This document shows, in pieces, positions 17,692-26,525 of a stretch of DNA of 64,000 nucleotides. Both the position numbers and the translations under genes were made by a program. This stretch comes from Bradyrhizobium sp. JYMT SZCCT0180 (GTDB lineage Bacteria > Pseudomonadota > Alphaproteobacteria > Rhizobiales > Xanthobacteraceae): assembly GCF_018130165.1 (NCBI RefSeq), contig NZ_JAFCLZ010000025.1:1-64000 (forward strand), written 5' to 3'. The notes below the pieces were generated by a model, which was given only the letters and a program-made list of their open reading frames with translations, had not been told where the DNA came from and did no database searches. Position 1 is the stretch's first letter, and each line of letters opens with the position of its first letter.

Positions 17692-19305
17692 GTGCAAGAG
17701 ACGGGTCTACGTAACGGTGCCTTTGGCGCCGATAAATTTGGCTTAAAGAAACTCAAAGAGGTTCGCTGGAACCTCGGAGCGCCGCAGCTCTACCAATATT
17801 CGCTGTCGTCAGGCGAAGCCGTGCTCTCCGCCGATGGGTCGCTGTGCGCCGACACCGGCGAGTTCACCGGCCGCAGTCCGAAGGACAAGTTCACGGTGCG
17901 CGACGCCTCCACCGAGAAGATGTGGTGGGCCGGCAACCAGTCGATCACGTCAGAACAGTTCGACGCGCTCTATGCCGATTTCCTCAAGCACGCCGAAGGC
18001 ATGTCGCTGTTCGCGCAGGATCTCTATGGCGGCGCTGATCCCTCCTTCCAGATCAAGACCCGCGTCTTCACCGAGCTCGCCTGGCATTCGCTGTTCATCC
18101 GCACGCTGCTGATCCGCCCTGAAGCTGCTGATCTCGCCAGCTTCGTGCCGGAACTCACCATCATCGATCTGCCGAGCTTCCGCGCCGATCCCAAACGTCA
18201 CGGCTGCAAGTCCGAGAACGTCGTGGCTATCGATTTCGCCCGCAAGATCGTCCTGATCGGCGGGTCTTATTATGCCGGCGAGATGAAGAAGAGCGTGTTC
18301 ACCACGCTGAACTATTATCTGCCCGCCAAGGGCGTGCTGCCGATGCACTGCTCGGCCAATGTCGGCCCCGACGGTGACACCGCGATCTTCTTCGGCCTCT
18401 CCGGTACCGGGAAGACCACGCTGTCGGCCGATCCCCAGCGCACGCTGATCGGCGACGACGAGCATGGCTGGGGCAAGGACGGCGTCTTCAACTTCGAAGG
18501 CGGCTGCTACGCCAAATGCATCAAGCTCTCGCCCGAAGCCGAGCCCGAAATTTTCGCGGCTTCCAACCGCTTCGGCGCGGTACTGGAGAACGTGGTGCTT
18601 GACGAGCGCACCCGCGTGCCGGATTTCGACGACGGTTCGAAGACCGAAAACACCCGTTCGGCCTATCCGCTCGATTTTATCCCGAATGCCTCGCGAACCG
18701 GACGTGCCGGCCAGCCGAAGAACGTGGTGATGCTGGCGGCCGACGCCTTCGGCGTGCTGCCGCCGATCGCAAAGCTGACCCCGGCGCAGGCGATGTATCA
18801 CTTCCTGTCCGGCTACACCGCCAAGGTCGCGGGCACCGAACGCGGTCTCGGCAACGAGCCGCAGCCGGAATTCTCCACCTGCTTCGGCTCGCCGTTCCTC
18901 CCGCTTGATCCGTCGGTGTACGGCAACATGCTGCGCGAGCTGATCGCCAAGCACAATGTCGATTGCTGGCTGGTCAACACCGGCTGGACCGGCGGCAAAT
19001 ACGGCACCGGCAGCCGGATGCCGATCAAGGTGACCCGGGCGCTGCTCACCGCCGCGCTCAACGGTTCGCTGCGCAATGTCGAATTCCGCACCGACAAATA
19101 TTTCGGCTTTGCGGTGCCGACGGCGCTGCCGGGCGTGCCCAGCGACATCCTCAATCCCGTCAACACCTGGAAGGACAAGGCCGAGTTCGACAAGACCGCG
19201 CGCGCGCTGGTCGGCATGTTCCAGAAGAACTTTGCCAAGTTCGAAGCCCAGGTCGACGCCGACGTCCGCGCTGCTGCCCCCGAGGTCAAGCTCGCGGCGG
19301 AGTGA
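17692..19305 (+). CDS. pckA: Phosphoenolpyruvate carboxykinase (ATP)
   Basis: Converts oxaloacetate and ATP to PEP and CO2, the first step of gluconeogenesis from dicarboxylates. 537 residues when started at the GTG at 17692, which follows a strong GAGGAGG at 17679-17685 and begins the conserved QETGLRNGAFG. An in-frame reading back to 17473 is open but gives unconserved sequence. Motifs: FTGRSPKDKF substrate loop, GLSGTGKTTLSAD P-loop, ENTRSAYPLDFI, and the C-terminal GTGSRMPIK region. The 284-nt upstream gap holds a FNR/FixK-type box. PEP also feeds the regulatory PTS encoded 4 kb away. Confidence 0.97.
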   Translation: MQETGLRNGAFGADKFGLKKLKEVRWNLGAPQLYQYSLSSGEAVLSADGSLCADTGEFTGRSPKDKFTVRDASTEKMWWAGNQSITSEQFDALYADFLKHAEGMSLFAQDLYGGADPSFQIKTRVFTELAWHSLFIRTLLIRPEAADLASFVPELTIIDLPSFRADPKRHGCKSENVVAIDFARKIVLIGGSYYAGEMKKSVFTTLNYYLPAKGVLPMHCSANVGPDGDTAIFFGLSGTGKTTLSADPQRTLIGDDEHGWGKDGVFNFEGGCYAKCIKLSPEAEPEIFAASNRFGAVLENVVLDERTRVPDFDDGSKTENTRSAYPLDFIPNASRTGRAGQPKNVVMLAADAFGVLPPIAKLTPAQAMYHFLSGYTAKVAGTERGLGNEPQPEFSTCFGSPFLPLDPSVYGNMLRELIAKHNVDCWLVNTGWTGGKYGTGSRMPIKVTRALLTAALNGSLRNVEFRTDKYFGFAVPTALPGVPSDILNPVNTWKDKAEFDKTARALVGMFQKNFAKFEAQVDADVRAAAPEVKLAAE

Positions 19306-19321
19306 GGCGCTAACATCGATT

Positions 19322-19442
19322 GTCGTCCCGGCGCACGCCGGGACCCATACGCCGCGGCCTCTCGATCAGAGCGCCGCGGGTCGATACCTTCTTCGAAAAT
19401 AAACACCTGTGGTTATGGGTCCCGGCCTTCGCCGGGACGACG
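19322..19442. repeat. Palindromic repeat, GTCGTCCCGGCG family (copy B1)
   Basis: Outer arms GTCGTCCCGGCG and CGCCGGGACGAC, each with its own short hairpin and a GGGACCCATA / TATGGGTCCC core. Located between convergent pckA and arginase genes. Further copies at 33184-33305 and 62104-62240. Confidence 0.8.
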
Positions 19443-19453
19443 ATAGATATTGG

Positions 19454-20422
19454 CTATCGTCCTTGCAGCATCGCGTTTGTCGGTGTGCGCCGGTCGGTGA
19501 TCTGCAGGCCGAACAGGCTGCCGATCAGCTCCACCGCGACGCGCGCGGTGCGGCCGCGCTCGTCGAGGAACGGGTTGAGTTCGACGATGTCGACCGAGCG
19601 CACCAGTTCCGAATCATGCAGCAGCTCCATGATCAGATGCGCCTCGCGGTAGGTGGCGCCGCCGGGCACGGTGGTGCCGACACCCGGCGCGACCGCCGGA
19701 TCGAGAAAATCGACGTCGAAGCTGAGATGCAGCACGCCGTTTTTCGCCTTCACGCGCGCGATGACGCGGCGGATCAGCACGCCGACGCCGAATTCGTCGA
19801 GTGCGCGCATGTCGGCGATCGCGACACGGCGGTCTTGAACTAACTGCTTTTCCAGGGGATCGATCGATCGCACGCCGAACAGGTCGAACCGGTCCGGCGT
19901 GAGCGAAGTGCGCGGCTGATCGCCGAGCAAATCATCAAGTCCGCCTTCGCCGCACAGGAATGCCGTGGACATGCCGTGCATGTTGCCGGTGAGGGTCGTG
20001 TGGGGCGTATTGTAATCGGCGTGCGCATCGAGCCACAGCACGAACAGCGGGCGCCCCTGCTCCTGCCAATGACGTGCGACACCGTTGACCGATCCCATCG
20101 ACAGCGAGTGATCGCCGCCCATGAAGATCGGGATGGCACCGGAGTGGGCGAGCTGGAAGGCGCGCTCGCTGAGCAGCCGAACCCATGTTTTGACCTCGTC
20201 GTAGAATTTGGCGTTAGCGGGCGGTGGCCCGTCCGAAATCACTGTCGATATTGCGAGGTTGCCGTGATCCTCGACCGCAAATCCCAATTGATCGAGCACG
20301 CGCGCGATGCCAGCGGTACGCAAGGCGTCGGGTCCCATCAGCGTGCCGGCCTGCGAGGCGCCGATTTCGATGGGGATGCCGAGCAGGGCGATACCGGGCT
20401 TCTTGGCGTCGGGTTCGGACAT
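19454..20422 (-). CDS. rocF: Arginase
   Basis: 322 residues of the ureohydrolase family; cleaves arginine to ornithine and urea using two Mn ions. Metal-binding motifs are visible in order: GGDHSLSMGS, DAHADYNTP, and SFDVDFLDP, with the arginase-like NPFLDERGRTA near the end. The ATG at 20422 has a fair ribosome site (GAGGGCGG); the upstream extension to 20479 is encoded by a repeat and is rejected. It is monocistronic as far as visible, flanked on both sides by palindromic repeats. Confidence 0.95.
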   Translation of the reverse strand: MSEPDAKKPGIALLGIPIEIGASQAGTLMGPDALRTAGIARVLDQLGFAVEDHGNLAISTVISDGPPPANAKFYDEVKTWVRLLSERAFQLAHSGAIPIFMGGDHSLSMGSVNGVARHWQEQGRPLFVLWLDAHADYNTPHTTLTGNMHGMSTAFLCGEGGLDDLLGDQPRTSLTPDRFDLFGVRSIDPLEKQLVQDRRVAIADMRALDEFGVGVLIRRVIARVKAKNGVLHLSFDVDFLDPAVAPGVGTTVPGGATYREAHLIMELLHDSELVRSVDIVELNPFLDERGRTARVAVELIGSLFGLQITDRRTPTNAMLQGR

Positions 20423-20446
20423 TGAGCCGCCCTCATATTCGGAATG

Positions 20447-20540
20447 CGTAGGGTGGGCAAAGCGTAGCGTGCCCACCATTCAAGACGTCACTGTGGATGA
20501 ATGGTGGGCACGGCGCAAACGCGCGTTTGCCCACCCTACG
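20447..20540. repeat. Palindromic repeat, TAGGGTGGGCAAAG family (copy D2)
   Basis: Same structure as copy D1: CGTAGGGTGGGCAAAGCG against CGCGTTTGCCCACCCTACG with inner GTGCCCACCATT / AATGGTGGGCAC arms. It lies between the thioesterase gene and the arginase gene. Confidence 0.8.
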
Positions 20541-20562
20541 CAGACTCGAACGGGATTGTTCC

Positions 20563-21378
20563 TTACGCCTTGAAATACGCGATTTGCGTCGTCGTTGCGA
20601 GCAGCCGTCCGTTCGGCGACCACAATTCACCGTTCTGGTCGCCATAAGACTTGTGGAAAATCTTGGCGTCGGCCACCGCCAGCACGCGCGTGATGTCTTC
20701 GGCGGCGAGATCGGCGGCGTCGGCGTGGAAATAGGTCGTGATCGACACCGTGCCGAACGGCACCAGTTCCCGCCTGGCGTGGAATATGCGGCCGAAAAAC
20801 GCGTCCGACATCGACATCAGCGACAGCGCGTCGATCTTCCGCGGCACCCGGTCGCCGATCCACAGTTTCGAGAACGAATTCGGCTCCGCCGACGACGTCG
20901 AGCCCCAGCCCGGTTCGCCCTCGACGAAGCGGAAATCATACTGCTTGACCCAGGGAGCGGCGACCTTCCCGTAAGGCAGCGTCTGCTCGTAGGGTTTTGA
21001 CGACGGGAACGGCGCCTGCGCGTGCGACCACGACGGACGGCGCTCGGCGAACACGGCGGTCGCCAGCGTCGCGACCTCGCCGCCGCCTTGCGTCATCTCC
21101 ACGCACCAATGCTGCGTCGAGCGGTTGGCCTTGACCAGCCGCACGTCGAGATCGAAGGCGCCTTGCGCGACCGGCGCGCAGAAATTGACGGTGAGCGACA
21201 ACGGATCGCCTGACCGTTGCGGGTGGTCCATGAGAGCGCGCAGGATTGTGGCCGCCGTGCAGCCGCCGAACGGGCCGACAAAGGCCCAGTAGTCCTCGCT
21301 GGTCTTGCCCTGCCAGCGGCTGTCGCCGGCGGTGACCTGCGTGGCGTCGTCGAACAGATGCGGTGTCTTGGTGAGCAT
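20563..21378 (-). CDS. TesB-like acyl-CoA thioesterase (double hotdog)
   Basis: 271 residues with two hotdog halves: the first about 15-120 (FGGCTAATILRALM, DPLSLTVNFCAPV), the second about 145-270 (DALSLMSMSDAFF, FGTVSITTYFHA). The size and the two-half layout fit the TesB/thioesterase-like superfamily, which hydrolyses acyl-CoA to free acid and CoA. The substrate chain length cannot be read. ATG start. It lies between two repeats, divergent from nothing nearby and without an obvious operon partner. Confidence 0.8.
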   Translation of the reverse strand: MLTKTPHLFDDATQVTAGDSRWQGKTSEDYWAFVGPFGGCTAATILRALMDHPQRSGDPLSLTVNFCAPVAQGAFDLDVRLVKANRSTQHWCVEMTQGGGEVATLATAVFAERRPSWSHAQAPFPSSKPYEQTLPYGKVAAPWVKQYDFRFVEGEPGWGSTSSAEPNSFSKLWIGDRVPRKIDALSLMSMSDAFFGRIFHARRELVPFGTVSITTYFHADAADLAAEDITRVLAVADAKIFHKSYGDQNGELWSPNGRLLATTTQIAYFKA

Positions 21379-21456
21379 GGAATTCCCCGGGTGCTGCCGT
21401 GCAGTATCACCGCAACCGGGTCGAATTCAATGACGTGGCAGGTAATGGCTCCCTCC

Positions 21457-21580
21457 GTCATGGCCGGGCATAGCCGTCCAAAGGACGGCGTCGCTTACGC
21501 TCGCCTATGCCCGGCCATCCACGTCTTCCTTGCTTACGAGAAACAAAGACGTGGATGCCCGGGACAAGCCCGGGCATGAC
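21457..21580. repeat. Palindromic repeat, GGCCGGGCATAG family (G1)
   Basis: Begins GTCATGGCCGGGCATAG and ends CCCGGGCATGAC, with CACGTCTT / AAGACGTG arms in the middle. It lies between the glgP stop and the thioesterase start. Only copy in the window. Confidence 0.7.
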
Positions 21581-21601
21581 GACTGAGAGGGATTGTGGAA
21601 T

Positions 21602-24136
21602 TCAGCCCGACACGCCGCGCTGGGCATCCTGCTCCTGCTCCTGCTCCTGCACGGGCGCGGTCGGCAGCACCGGCACGTGCCAGATATCCTCGGCGTATTC
21701 GCGGATGGTGCGGTCGGAGGAGAACCACGGCATCCGCGCCACGTTGAGAATCGAGGCCCGCGTCCACGCCGGCATCACCTGCCAGCGCGCATCGATGCCG
21801 CGCTGCGCCTCGTAATAGGAATCGAAATCGGCGGCGCACATGTAGTGGTCGAACTGGCGCAGCGTGTGGCCGATCGCCTCGAACCTTGCGGGGTCGCCGG
21901 GCGAAAAGTCGCCGCTCTCGATCGCGCTGATCGCCCGCGACAGCCGCGGCGAGCGGCGGATCACGTCGGAGGCATCCAGTCCCTGGCGGCGCCGGACCAT
22001 CACGTCGCCGGCCTCCATGCCGAAGATCGCGATGTTTTCCGCGCCGACATGGTCGCGGATCTCGATGTTGGCGCCATCGAGCGTACCGATGGTCAAGGCG
22101 CCGTTGAGCGCGAGCTTCATGTTGCCGGTGCCGGAGGCTTCCATGCCGGCGGTCGAGATCTGTTCGGACAGGTCCGCCGCCGGGATGATCACTTCGGCCA
22201 GGCTGACATTGTAGTTGGCGAGGAACACGATCTTCAGCCGGCCCGCGACCACGGGATCGTTGTTGACGACCTCGGCGACGTCGTTGATCAGCTTGATGAT
22301 CAGCTTGGCGGTGCGATAGCTCGCCGCGGCCTTGCCGGCGAAGATTTTCACCCGCGGCACCCAGTCGCGCTGGGGTTCATCCTTGATTGCCTGATACAGC
22401 GCCACCGCTTCGAGGATGTTGAGCAGCTGCCGCTTGTATTCGTGGATGCGCTTGATCTGGACGTCGAACAGCGCCGACGGATCGACCTTGATGCTGAGGC
22501 GCTCGCCGATCACCCGCGCCAGCGCCAGCTTGTTCTGGAGCTTGACGTCGCGGAACTGCTGCTGGAACGAATTGTCGCCGCAATGGTCTTCGAGGCGCTG
22601 CAGCTGCGAGAAATCGTCGAGCACGGCTTCGCCGCAGGTCTCGCGCAACAGGCGGGTGAGTTTCGGATTGGCCAGCATCAGCCAGCGCCGGAAGGTGATG
22701 CCGTTGGTCTTGTTGGTGATGCGCTGGGGGTAAAGATGATTGAGATCGTGGAACACGGTCTCCTTCATCAGGTCGGAATGCATCGCCGAGACGCCGTTGA
22801 TGCGGTGCGAGCCGACAAAGGCCAGTTGTCCCATCCGGACCCGGCGGCCGGAGCGCTCGTCGATCAGCGACACCGAGGCGCGGAAGTCGATATCGCCGGG
22901 AGCGCGTTGCTCGGCCAGCGCCAGATGCGCGGCGTTGATGCGGTAAATGATTTCAAGATGCCGCGGCAGCAGCCGTTCGAACAGTTCGACCGGCCAGGTC
23001 TCGAGCGCTTCCGGCAGCAGCGTGTGGTTGGTGTAGGACAGCGTCGCGACCGTGATCTTCCAGGCTTCTTCCCAGCGGAAATTGTGCAAATCGACCAGCA
23101 GCCGCATCAGCTCGGTGACGGCAAGGCTCGGATGGGTGTCGTTGAGCTGTACCGCGGCCTTTTGCGCCAGGCTGCGCAGCTGCCCATCGGCGGCGAGGTG
23201 CCGCTTGACCAGATCCTGCAGCGAGGCGGAGACGAAGAAATATTCCTGGCGCAGCCGCAATTCGCGGCCCGCCGCGCTCTCGTCGTTCGGATAGAGGAAT
23301 TTGCAGATCGATTCGGCGCGCGCTTCCTCGGCCATTGCGCCGAGATAGTCGCCGGTGTTGAAGGCGTCTAACCGCAGCGGGTCGGGCGAGCGCGCCGACC
23401 ACAGCCGCAGCGCATTCACGTGCTGGCCGCGCCAGCCGACGATCGGGGTATCGTAGGCGACGGCCTGCACGGTTTCGCCGGGATGCCAGCTGGCGCGCTC
23501 GCGGCCGCGGTCCGCGACATGGGTGACGTGGCCGCCGAAATGCACCTGATAGACCACCTCGGAGCGCTGGAATTCCCAGGGGTTGCCGAAGCCGAGCCAC
23601 TCGTCGGGATATTCCTGCTGCCAGCCCTGCGCGATGATCTGGCGGAACAGGCCGAAATCGTAGCGGATGCCGTAGCCGATCGCGGGAATCGCCAGCGTCG
23701 CCATGCTTTCCATGAAGCAGGCCGCCAGCCGCCCGAGGCCGCCATTGCCGAGCGCCGCATCCGGCTCGCATTTGCGCAGGTCGTCGAGATCGACGCCGAG
23801 ATCGCCCAGCGCCGCCTCGAACAGCGGCAGCAGGCCCATATTGTTCAGCGCGTCGGTGAACAGGCGCCCGATCAGGAATTCGAGCGAGAGGTAATAGACC
23901 CGCTTGCGGCCGGCGTCGTAGTTCTCCTTCTCGGCGGTCAGCCAGCGGTGCACGATGCGGTCGCGCAGCGCCAATGCTGCGGCCTTGTACCAGTCGCGCT
24001 TGGTCGCCATGCCGGTGTCCTTGCCGATGGCAAGCCGCAGCTTGGCGAGGATCGCGCCCTTGATTTCGGAAAGCGCCAGTTCGTCGATCGGTTGGCCCGG
24101 CACCGGAAAACTCCCTGCGAATGCTTGTTCTTGCAA
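21602..24136 (-). CDS. glgP: Glycogen phosphorylase
   Basis: 844 residues, close to the usual length. Releases glucose 1-phosphate from glycogen or maltodextrin using pyridoxal phosphate. Family motifs: KRVYYLSLEFLIGR near the N-terminus, NGGLGRLAACFMES, and the cofactor-lysine region EASGTGNMKLALNG. The start is uncertain: TTG at 24136 is the first possible start after an in-frame stop, while a GTG at 24103 has a better ribosome site (GGGAG, 7-nt spacing) and would give 833 residues; the ATG at 24010 is too far in. No other glycogen genes are beside it, unlike the usual glg clusters. Confidence 0.95.
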   Translation of the reverse strand: MQEQAFAGSFPVPGQPIDELALSEIKGAILAKLRLAIGKDTGMATKRDWYKAAALALRDRIVHRWLTAEKENYDAGRKRVYYLSLEFLIGRLFTDALNNMGLLPLFEAALGDLGVDLDDLRKCEPDAALGNGGLGRLAACFMESMATLAIPAIGYGIRYDFGLFRQIIAQGWQQEYPDEWLGFGNPWEFQRSEVVYQVHFGGHVTHVADRGRERASWHPGETVQAVAYDTPIVGWRGQHVNALRLWSARSPDPLRLDAFNTGDYLGAMAEEARAESICKFLYPNDESAAGRELRLRQEYFFVSASLQDLVKRHLAADGQLRSLAQKAAVQLNDTHPSLAVTELMRLLVDLHNFRWEEAWKITVATLSYTNHTLLPEALETWPVELFERLLPRHLEIIYRINAAHLALAEQRAPGDIDFRASVSLIDERSGRRVRMGQLAFVGSHRINGVSAMHSDLMKETVFHDLNHLYPQRITNKTNGITFRRWLMLANPKLTRLLRETCGEAVLDDFSQLQRLEDHCGDNSFQQQFRDVKLQNKLALARVIGERLSIKVDPSALFDVQIKRIHEYKRQLLNILEAVALYQAIKDEPQRDWVPRVKIFAGKAAASYRTAKLIIKLINDVAEVVNNDPVVAGRLKIVFLANYNVSLAEVIIPAADLSEQISTAGMEASGTGNMKLALNGALTIGTLDGANIEIRDHVGAENIAIFGMEAGDVMVRRRQGLDASDVIRRSPRLSRAISAIESGDFSPGDPARFEAIGHTLRQFDHYMCAADFDSYYEAQRGIDARWQVMPAWTRASILNVARMPWFSSDRTIREYAEDIWHVPVLPTAPVQEQEQEQDAQRGVSG

Positions 24137-24339
24137 AGCGTCAATCCCTGCAGTTCAGACTCACAAAACGATACGCGCCTTGCACCACAACCGAAACCAT
24201 CCAGACGTTTGTTGTGCACCGCGCTGGTATGTTTTTATGCAAGGACCGGGCCGATTTGGAGGCATCGGCGCGCCGATTTCGGTGTTAGAATAGCGGGCCG
24301 ACAGCAAAGGTTTCGCCAGAACCTCCAGGAGGACGCGCC

Positions 24340-24573
24340 ATGAGATTGATGATCGAGATCGCCGCCGCGACGCTTCTGGTGTTCTGCATCAGCGTCACCA
24401 GCGCGGCTTTCGCCGCCGGCAAACCGGGCAGCAAGAGCGCCGACGGGTTGGGCTGCTCGTTCAGCGTGCCGGCCAACGCCTCGCCCGCGGCGCGCTGTGC
24501 CGCGATCAAGCGGCAATGCGGCGGAAAATTCTACGCCAATTATTGCAGCGGCAAGATGCTGTCGGCGATGTGA
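24340..24573 (+). CDS. Small exported four-cysteine protein
   Basis: 77 residues, not assigned to a known family. A clear signal peptide (MRLMIEIAAATLLVFCISV..., cut after AFAA, about residue 25) leaves a mature basic protein of about 52 residues with four Cys (GLGCS, ARCAA, RQCGG, NYCSG), enough for two disulfides. Strong ribosome site CCAGGAGGA upstream of the ATG supports translation. Short exported proteins of this type are common in Bradyrhizobium but I know of no function. Confidence 0.7.
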   Translation: MRLMIEIAAATLLVFCISVTSAAFAAGKPGSKSADGLGCSFSVPANASPAARCAAIKRQCGGKFYANYCSGKMLSAM

Positions 24574-24625
24574 GCGACGACGAAGCCAGCCCTCCAGAGA
24601 GAATGGTTCCGCCGATGCACGCCGG

Positions 24626-24799
24626 CTACGAGTCGTCCTCGACAACGTTTAATCCTGCGTCGCTCAACGCCTGCATGATCGCTTCGATATCTTCCGCCTT
24701 GGTCGTTGCCGACGGCAGCAGTTCATCGAGTTGATCGAACGTCACAAATCCCCTCGCGCCATAAAGTCCGATGATTCGCTGGATGAAGTCCGGTTCCAT
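24626..24799 (-). CDS. Stand-alone sigma-70 region 1.1 protein
   Basis: 57 residues from ATG (24797-24799) to TAG (24626-24628), behind an AGGAG 9 nt upstream. The reading, with segments GARGFVTFDQLDELLPS, AEDIEAIMQALSDAG and LNVVEDDS, matches region 1.1 of housekeeping sigma factors (G-Y-V-T-Y-x-x-L-N-x-x-L-P-S ... I-x-x-I/M-x-x-L-x-x-M-G-I-x-V-V-E). Nothing else of a sigma factor is present: no regions 2-4. In full sigma factors this acidic domain blocks DNA binding by free sigma and occupies the RNA polymerase channel. A trans-acting regulator of polymerase is inferred. Divergent from the SMR pump gene. Confidence 0.8.
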   Translation of the reverse strand: MEPDFIQRIIGLYGARGFVTFDQLDELLPSATTKAEDIEAIMQALSDAGLNVVEDDS

Positions 24800-24869
24800 C
24801 TCTCGACGCTCCTGAATCTTGCCCCTCTACCAATAGGAGGGAGAAACAGGCATCGGATCCGCCGTCGTC

Positions 24870-24954
24870 GTAGCCAGGGTGGAGCAAGGCGCTGGATCAG
24901 CCGAGCCACACATGAATGTTTCCCCGGATTACGCTGGCGCTTCATCGGGGCTAC
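24870..24954. repeat. Degenerate palindromic repeat, GTAGCC...GGCTAC
   Basis: Arms GTAGCCAGGGTGGAGC and GCTTCATCGGGGCTAC with CCGGAT-type inner arms; imperfect. It fills part of the divergent gap between the sigma region 1.1 gene and the SMR gene. Confidence 0.5.
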
Positions 24955-25003
24955 GGGGCCGCCAGAGTCGTCAAAACATCACATGCCTCTGCTAGCAGGC
25001 GGC

Positions 25004-25333
25004 ATGACCTATCTTTATTTGGGCATCGCGATTCTCTCGGAAGTCGTGGCGACAACGTTCCTGAAGCTGTCGGATGGTTTCAGCAAGCCGCTGCCATCGC
25101 TGGTGACGGTCGCGGGTTACGCGGTGGCGTTCTATTTTCTGTCGCTGACGCTGCGAAGCCTGCCGACCGGCGTGGTCTATGCCGTCTGGTCGGGCGTCGG
25201 CGTCGTCCTCATCGCCACCATCGCCTGGGTGTTCCAGAGCCAGAAGCTGGACACGGCGGCGCTCTGCGGCATGGGCCTGATCGTCTCGGGGGTGGTTGTA
25301 ATCAATCTGTTTTCGAGCGCTTCGTCGCAGTGA
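25004..25333 (+). CDS. Small multidrug resistance (SMR/EmrE-like) transporter
   Basis: 109 residues with four membrane helices, the usual SMR size. The essential membrane glutamate is in AILSEVVATTFLKLSDGF (helix 1), and the VVYAVWSGVG motif is in helix 3. Proton-coupled export of cationic drugs or guanidinium as a dimer is the family role. The ATG at 25004 is preferred (GCAGGCGG before it); an ATG at 24983 is also possible but lacks a ribosome site. Convergent with the next gene. Confidence 0.92.
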   Translation: MTYLYLGIAILSEVVATTFLKLSDGFSKPLPSLVTVAGYAVAFYFLSLTLRSLPTGVVYAVWSGVGVVLIATIAWVFQSQKLDTAALCGMGLIVSGVVVINLFSSASSQ

Positions 25334-25366
25334 AGGGGCAGCGGCACTGAAACATCGCAGCACTCC

Positions 25367-25858
25367 TCAACCTGCCAATCGTATCTCGCTATGCCGCCAT
25401 GCGCGAACATCGCCCGCGCTCTCGATACTTCCGGCTTCGGCCAATGCCTGGATGCGCGCAGCCAGCATTTCCGCATCGAGGGGCCATGCAAGGGCTTCGC
25501 AGCGAATAGCAATGTCGCCGATAACCCGGGCGGTCTTCTGCCAATTCGGTTTCAGAGCGGAAAAGATCAGTTCGTCGAGATCGGCCTGGGACACGGACTT
25601 GGGGAGCACGACATCCGCCCATTGCAGGGTCGAATCGATGGAGGGCTCTTCGTCCAATGGCGGTCGCAAGTCCGGATAGCGATCGTAAACAGCCCGCAAA
25701 AGGCCGAAATGCAGGGCGAAAACGGTCTCTCCAAGGGGATCGGCGAGTGCTGCCCGATCCGCCTGATCAAGTGCTGATATGACAGCGCTCGCCCGGTTAA
25801 TGGCCTCTGCAGCATCGTGCAAGTGCCTGGCAATTTCCGTGGCCTGCATCCGGTCCAT
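25367..25858 (-). CDS. Hypothetical protein, possibly DUF3658-like C-terminus
   Basis: 163 residues, soluble and mainly helical, no signal peptide. The C-terminal AWRHSEIRLAG segment (about 152-163), preceded by an MLAARIQALAEAGSIES helix, recalls the end of DUF3658-type domains, but the match is from memory and weak. The start is the ATG at 25858; a second ATG three codons later (25849) is equally possible. Divergent from the next gene across an AT-rich gap of about 130 bp, which probably holds both promoters. Confidence 0.65.
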   Translation of the reverse strand: MDRMQATEIARHLHDAAEAINRASAVISALDQADRAALADPLGETVFALHFGLLRAVYDRYPDLRPPLDEEPSIDSTLQWADVVLPKSVSQADLDELIFSALKPNWQKTARVIGDIAIRCEALAWPLDAEMLAARIQALAEAGSIESAGDVRAWRHSEIRLAG

Positions 25859-25986
25859 GTCTCAATCTCGCAAATTAATTCTACTGGAACAAATTAAGAA
25901 CACTTTAGCAAGTACTTGATATATCATTGTGATTCGGCGCAGTGCCGACACAATATCTATGGTCTATCACTGGTATCGAGGACTAC

Positions 25987-26424
25987 ATGTCCATGTCCAC
26001 CATCGCCTTCGATCAATTCGCGCTCACCCGTATCGCCGATTTCGCGCGCTCGCTGTCGCGGCTGCATCAGGCCTCGCGCCGCCAGCTGGTTGACGACGAC
26101 GCCATCGACCGTGAGTTCAACGCCGTCTGCATGTCGGTGTGGGGTTACACGACCGACGATTTCAGCGACGACCTGTTCTCGATCGCCGATCACGCCTGGC
26201 TCGATTCGCTCGATGAGGCCCATGCGCGGATCTTTGCCGCCGAGCAGGGCTACGACCTCGTCGACGACCAGGGCATGCTGTCGGACTGGTGGGGCTATTG
26301 CTGGATGATCCTCGCCGAAAAGCGCGGCCTGCTGACGCCGGAAAACCGCGCCGCGGCGCGTGCAGCGATCGAGGAAAAATATCTGTCGGCGCCGAACGTG
26401 ATCGGGGTGATCGTCGGGCGGTGA
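25987..26424 (+). CDS. Hypothetical protein, 145 residues
   Basis: Not assigned to a named family. Acidic, no signal peptide or membrane helix; the middle holds a Trp/Tyr/Asp-rich stretch (SVWGYTTDDFSDDL, LSDWWGYCWMI). The start is the second ATG-type position at 25987 because CGAGGACTAC precedes it; an in-frame GTG at 25942 would add 15 residues without a ribosome site. Codon use is like that of core genes, so I take it as a real gene. Confidence 0.7.
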   Translation: MSMSTIAFDQFALTRIADFARSLSRLHQASRRQLVDDDAIDREFNAVCMSVWGYTTDDFSDDLFSIADHAWLDSLDEAHARIFAAEQGYDLVDDQGMLSDWWGYCWMILAEKRGLLTPENRAAARAAIEEKYLSAPNVIGVIVGR

Positions 26425-26433
26425 TGGTTCGCC

Positions 26434-26516
26434 GTCATTGCGAGCGAAGCGAAGCAATCCATGTCACCGCGTCGGGACAGATGGATTGCTTCGTCGCTAT
26501 CGCTCCTCGCAATGAC
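26434..26516. repeat. Palindromic repeat, AAGCAATCCA family (copy C2)
   Basis: GTCATTGCGAGCG ... CTCGCAATGAC outer arms and GAAGCAATCCAT / ATGGATTGCTTC inner arms. It lies between convergent genes. Compare 343-432. Confidence 0.8.
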
Positions 26517-26525
26517 AGCAGTTGC

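Noticed and set aside
24870..24954. Operator or leader for the SMR gene
   Set aside because: Looks like a degenerate member of a palindromic repeat family rather than a specific control site.
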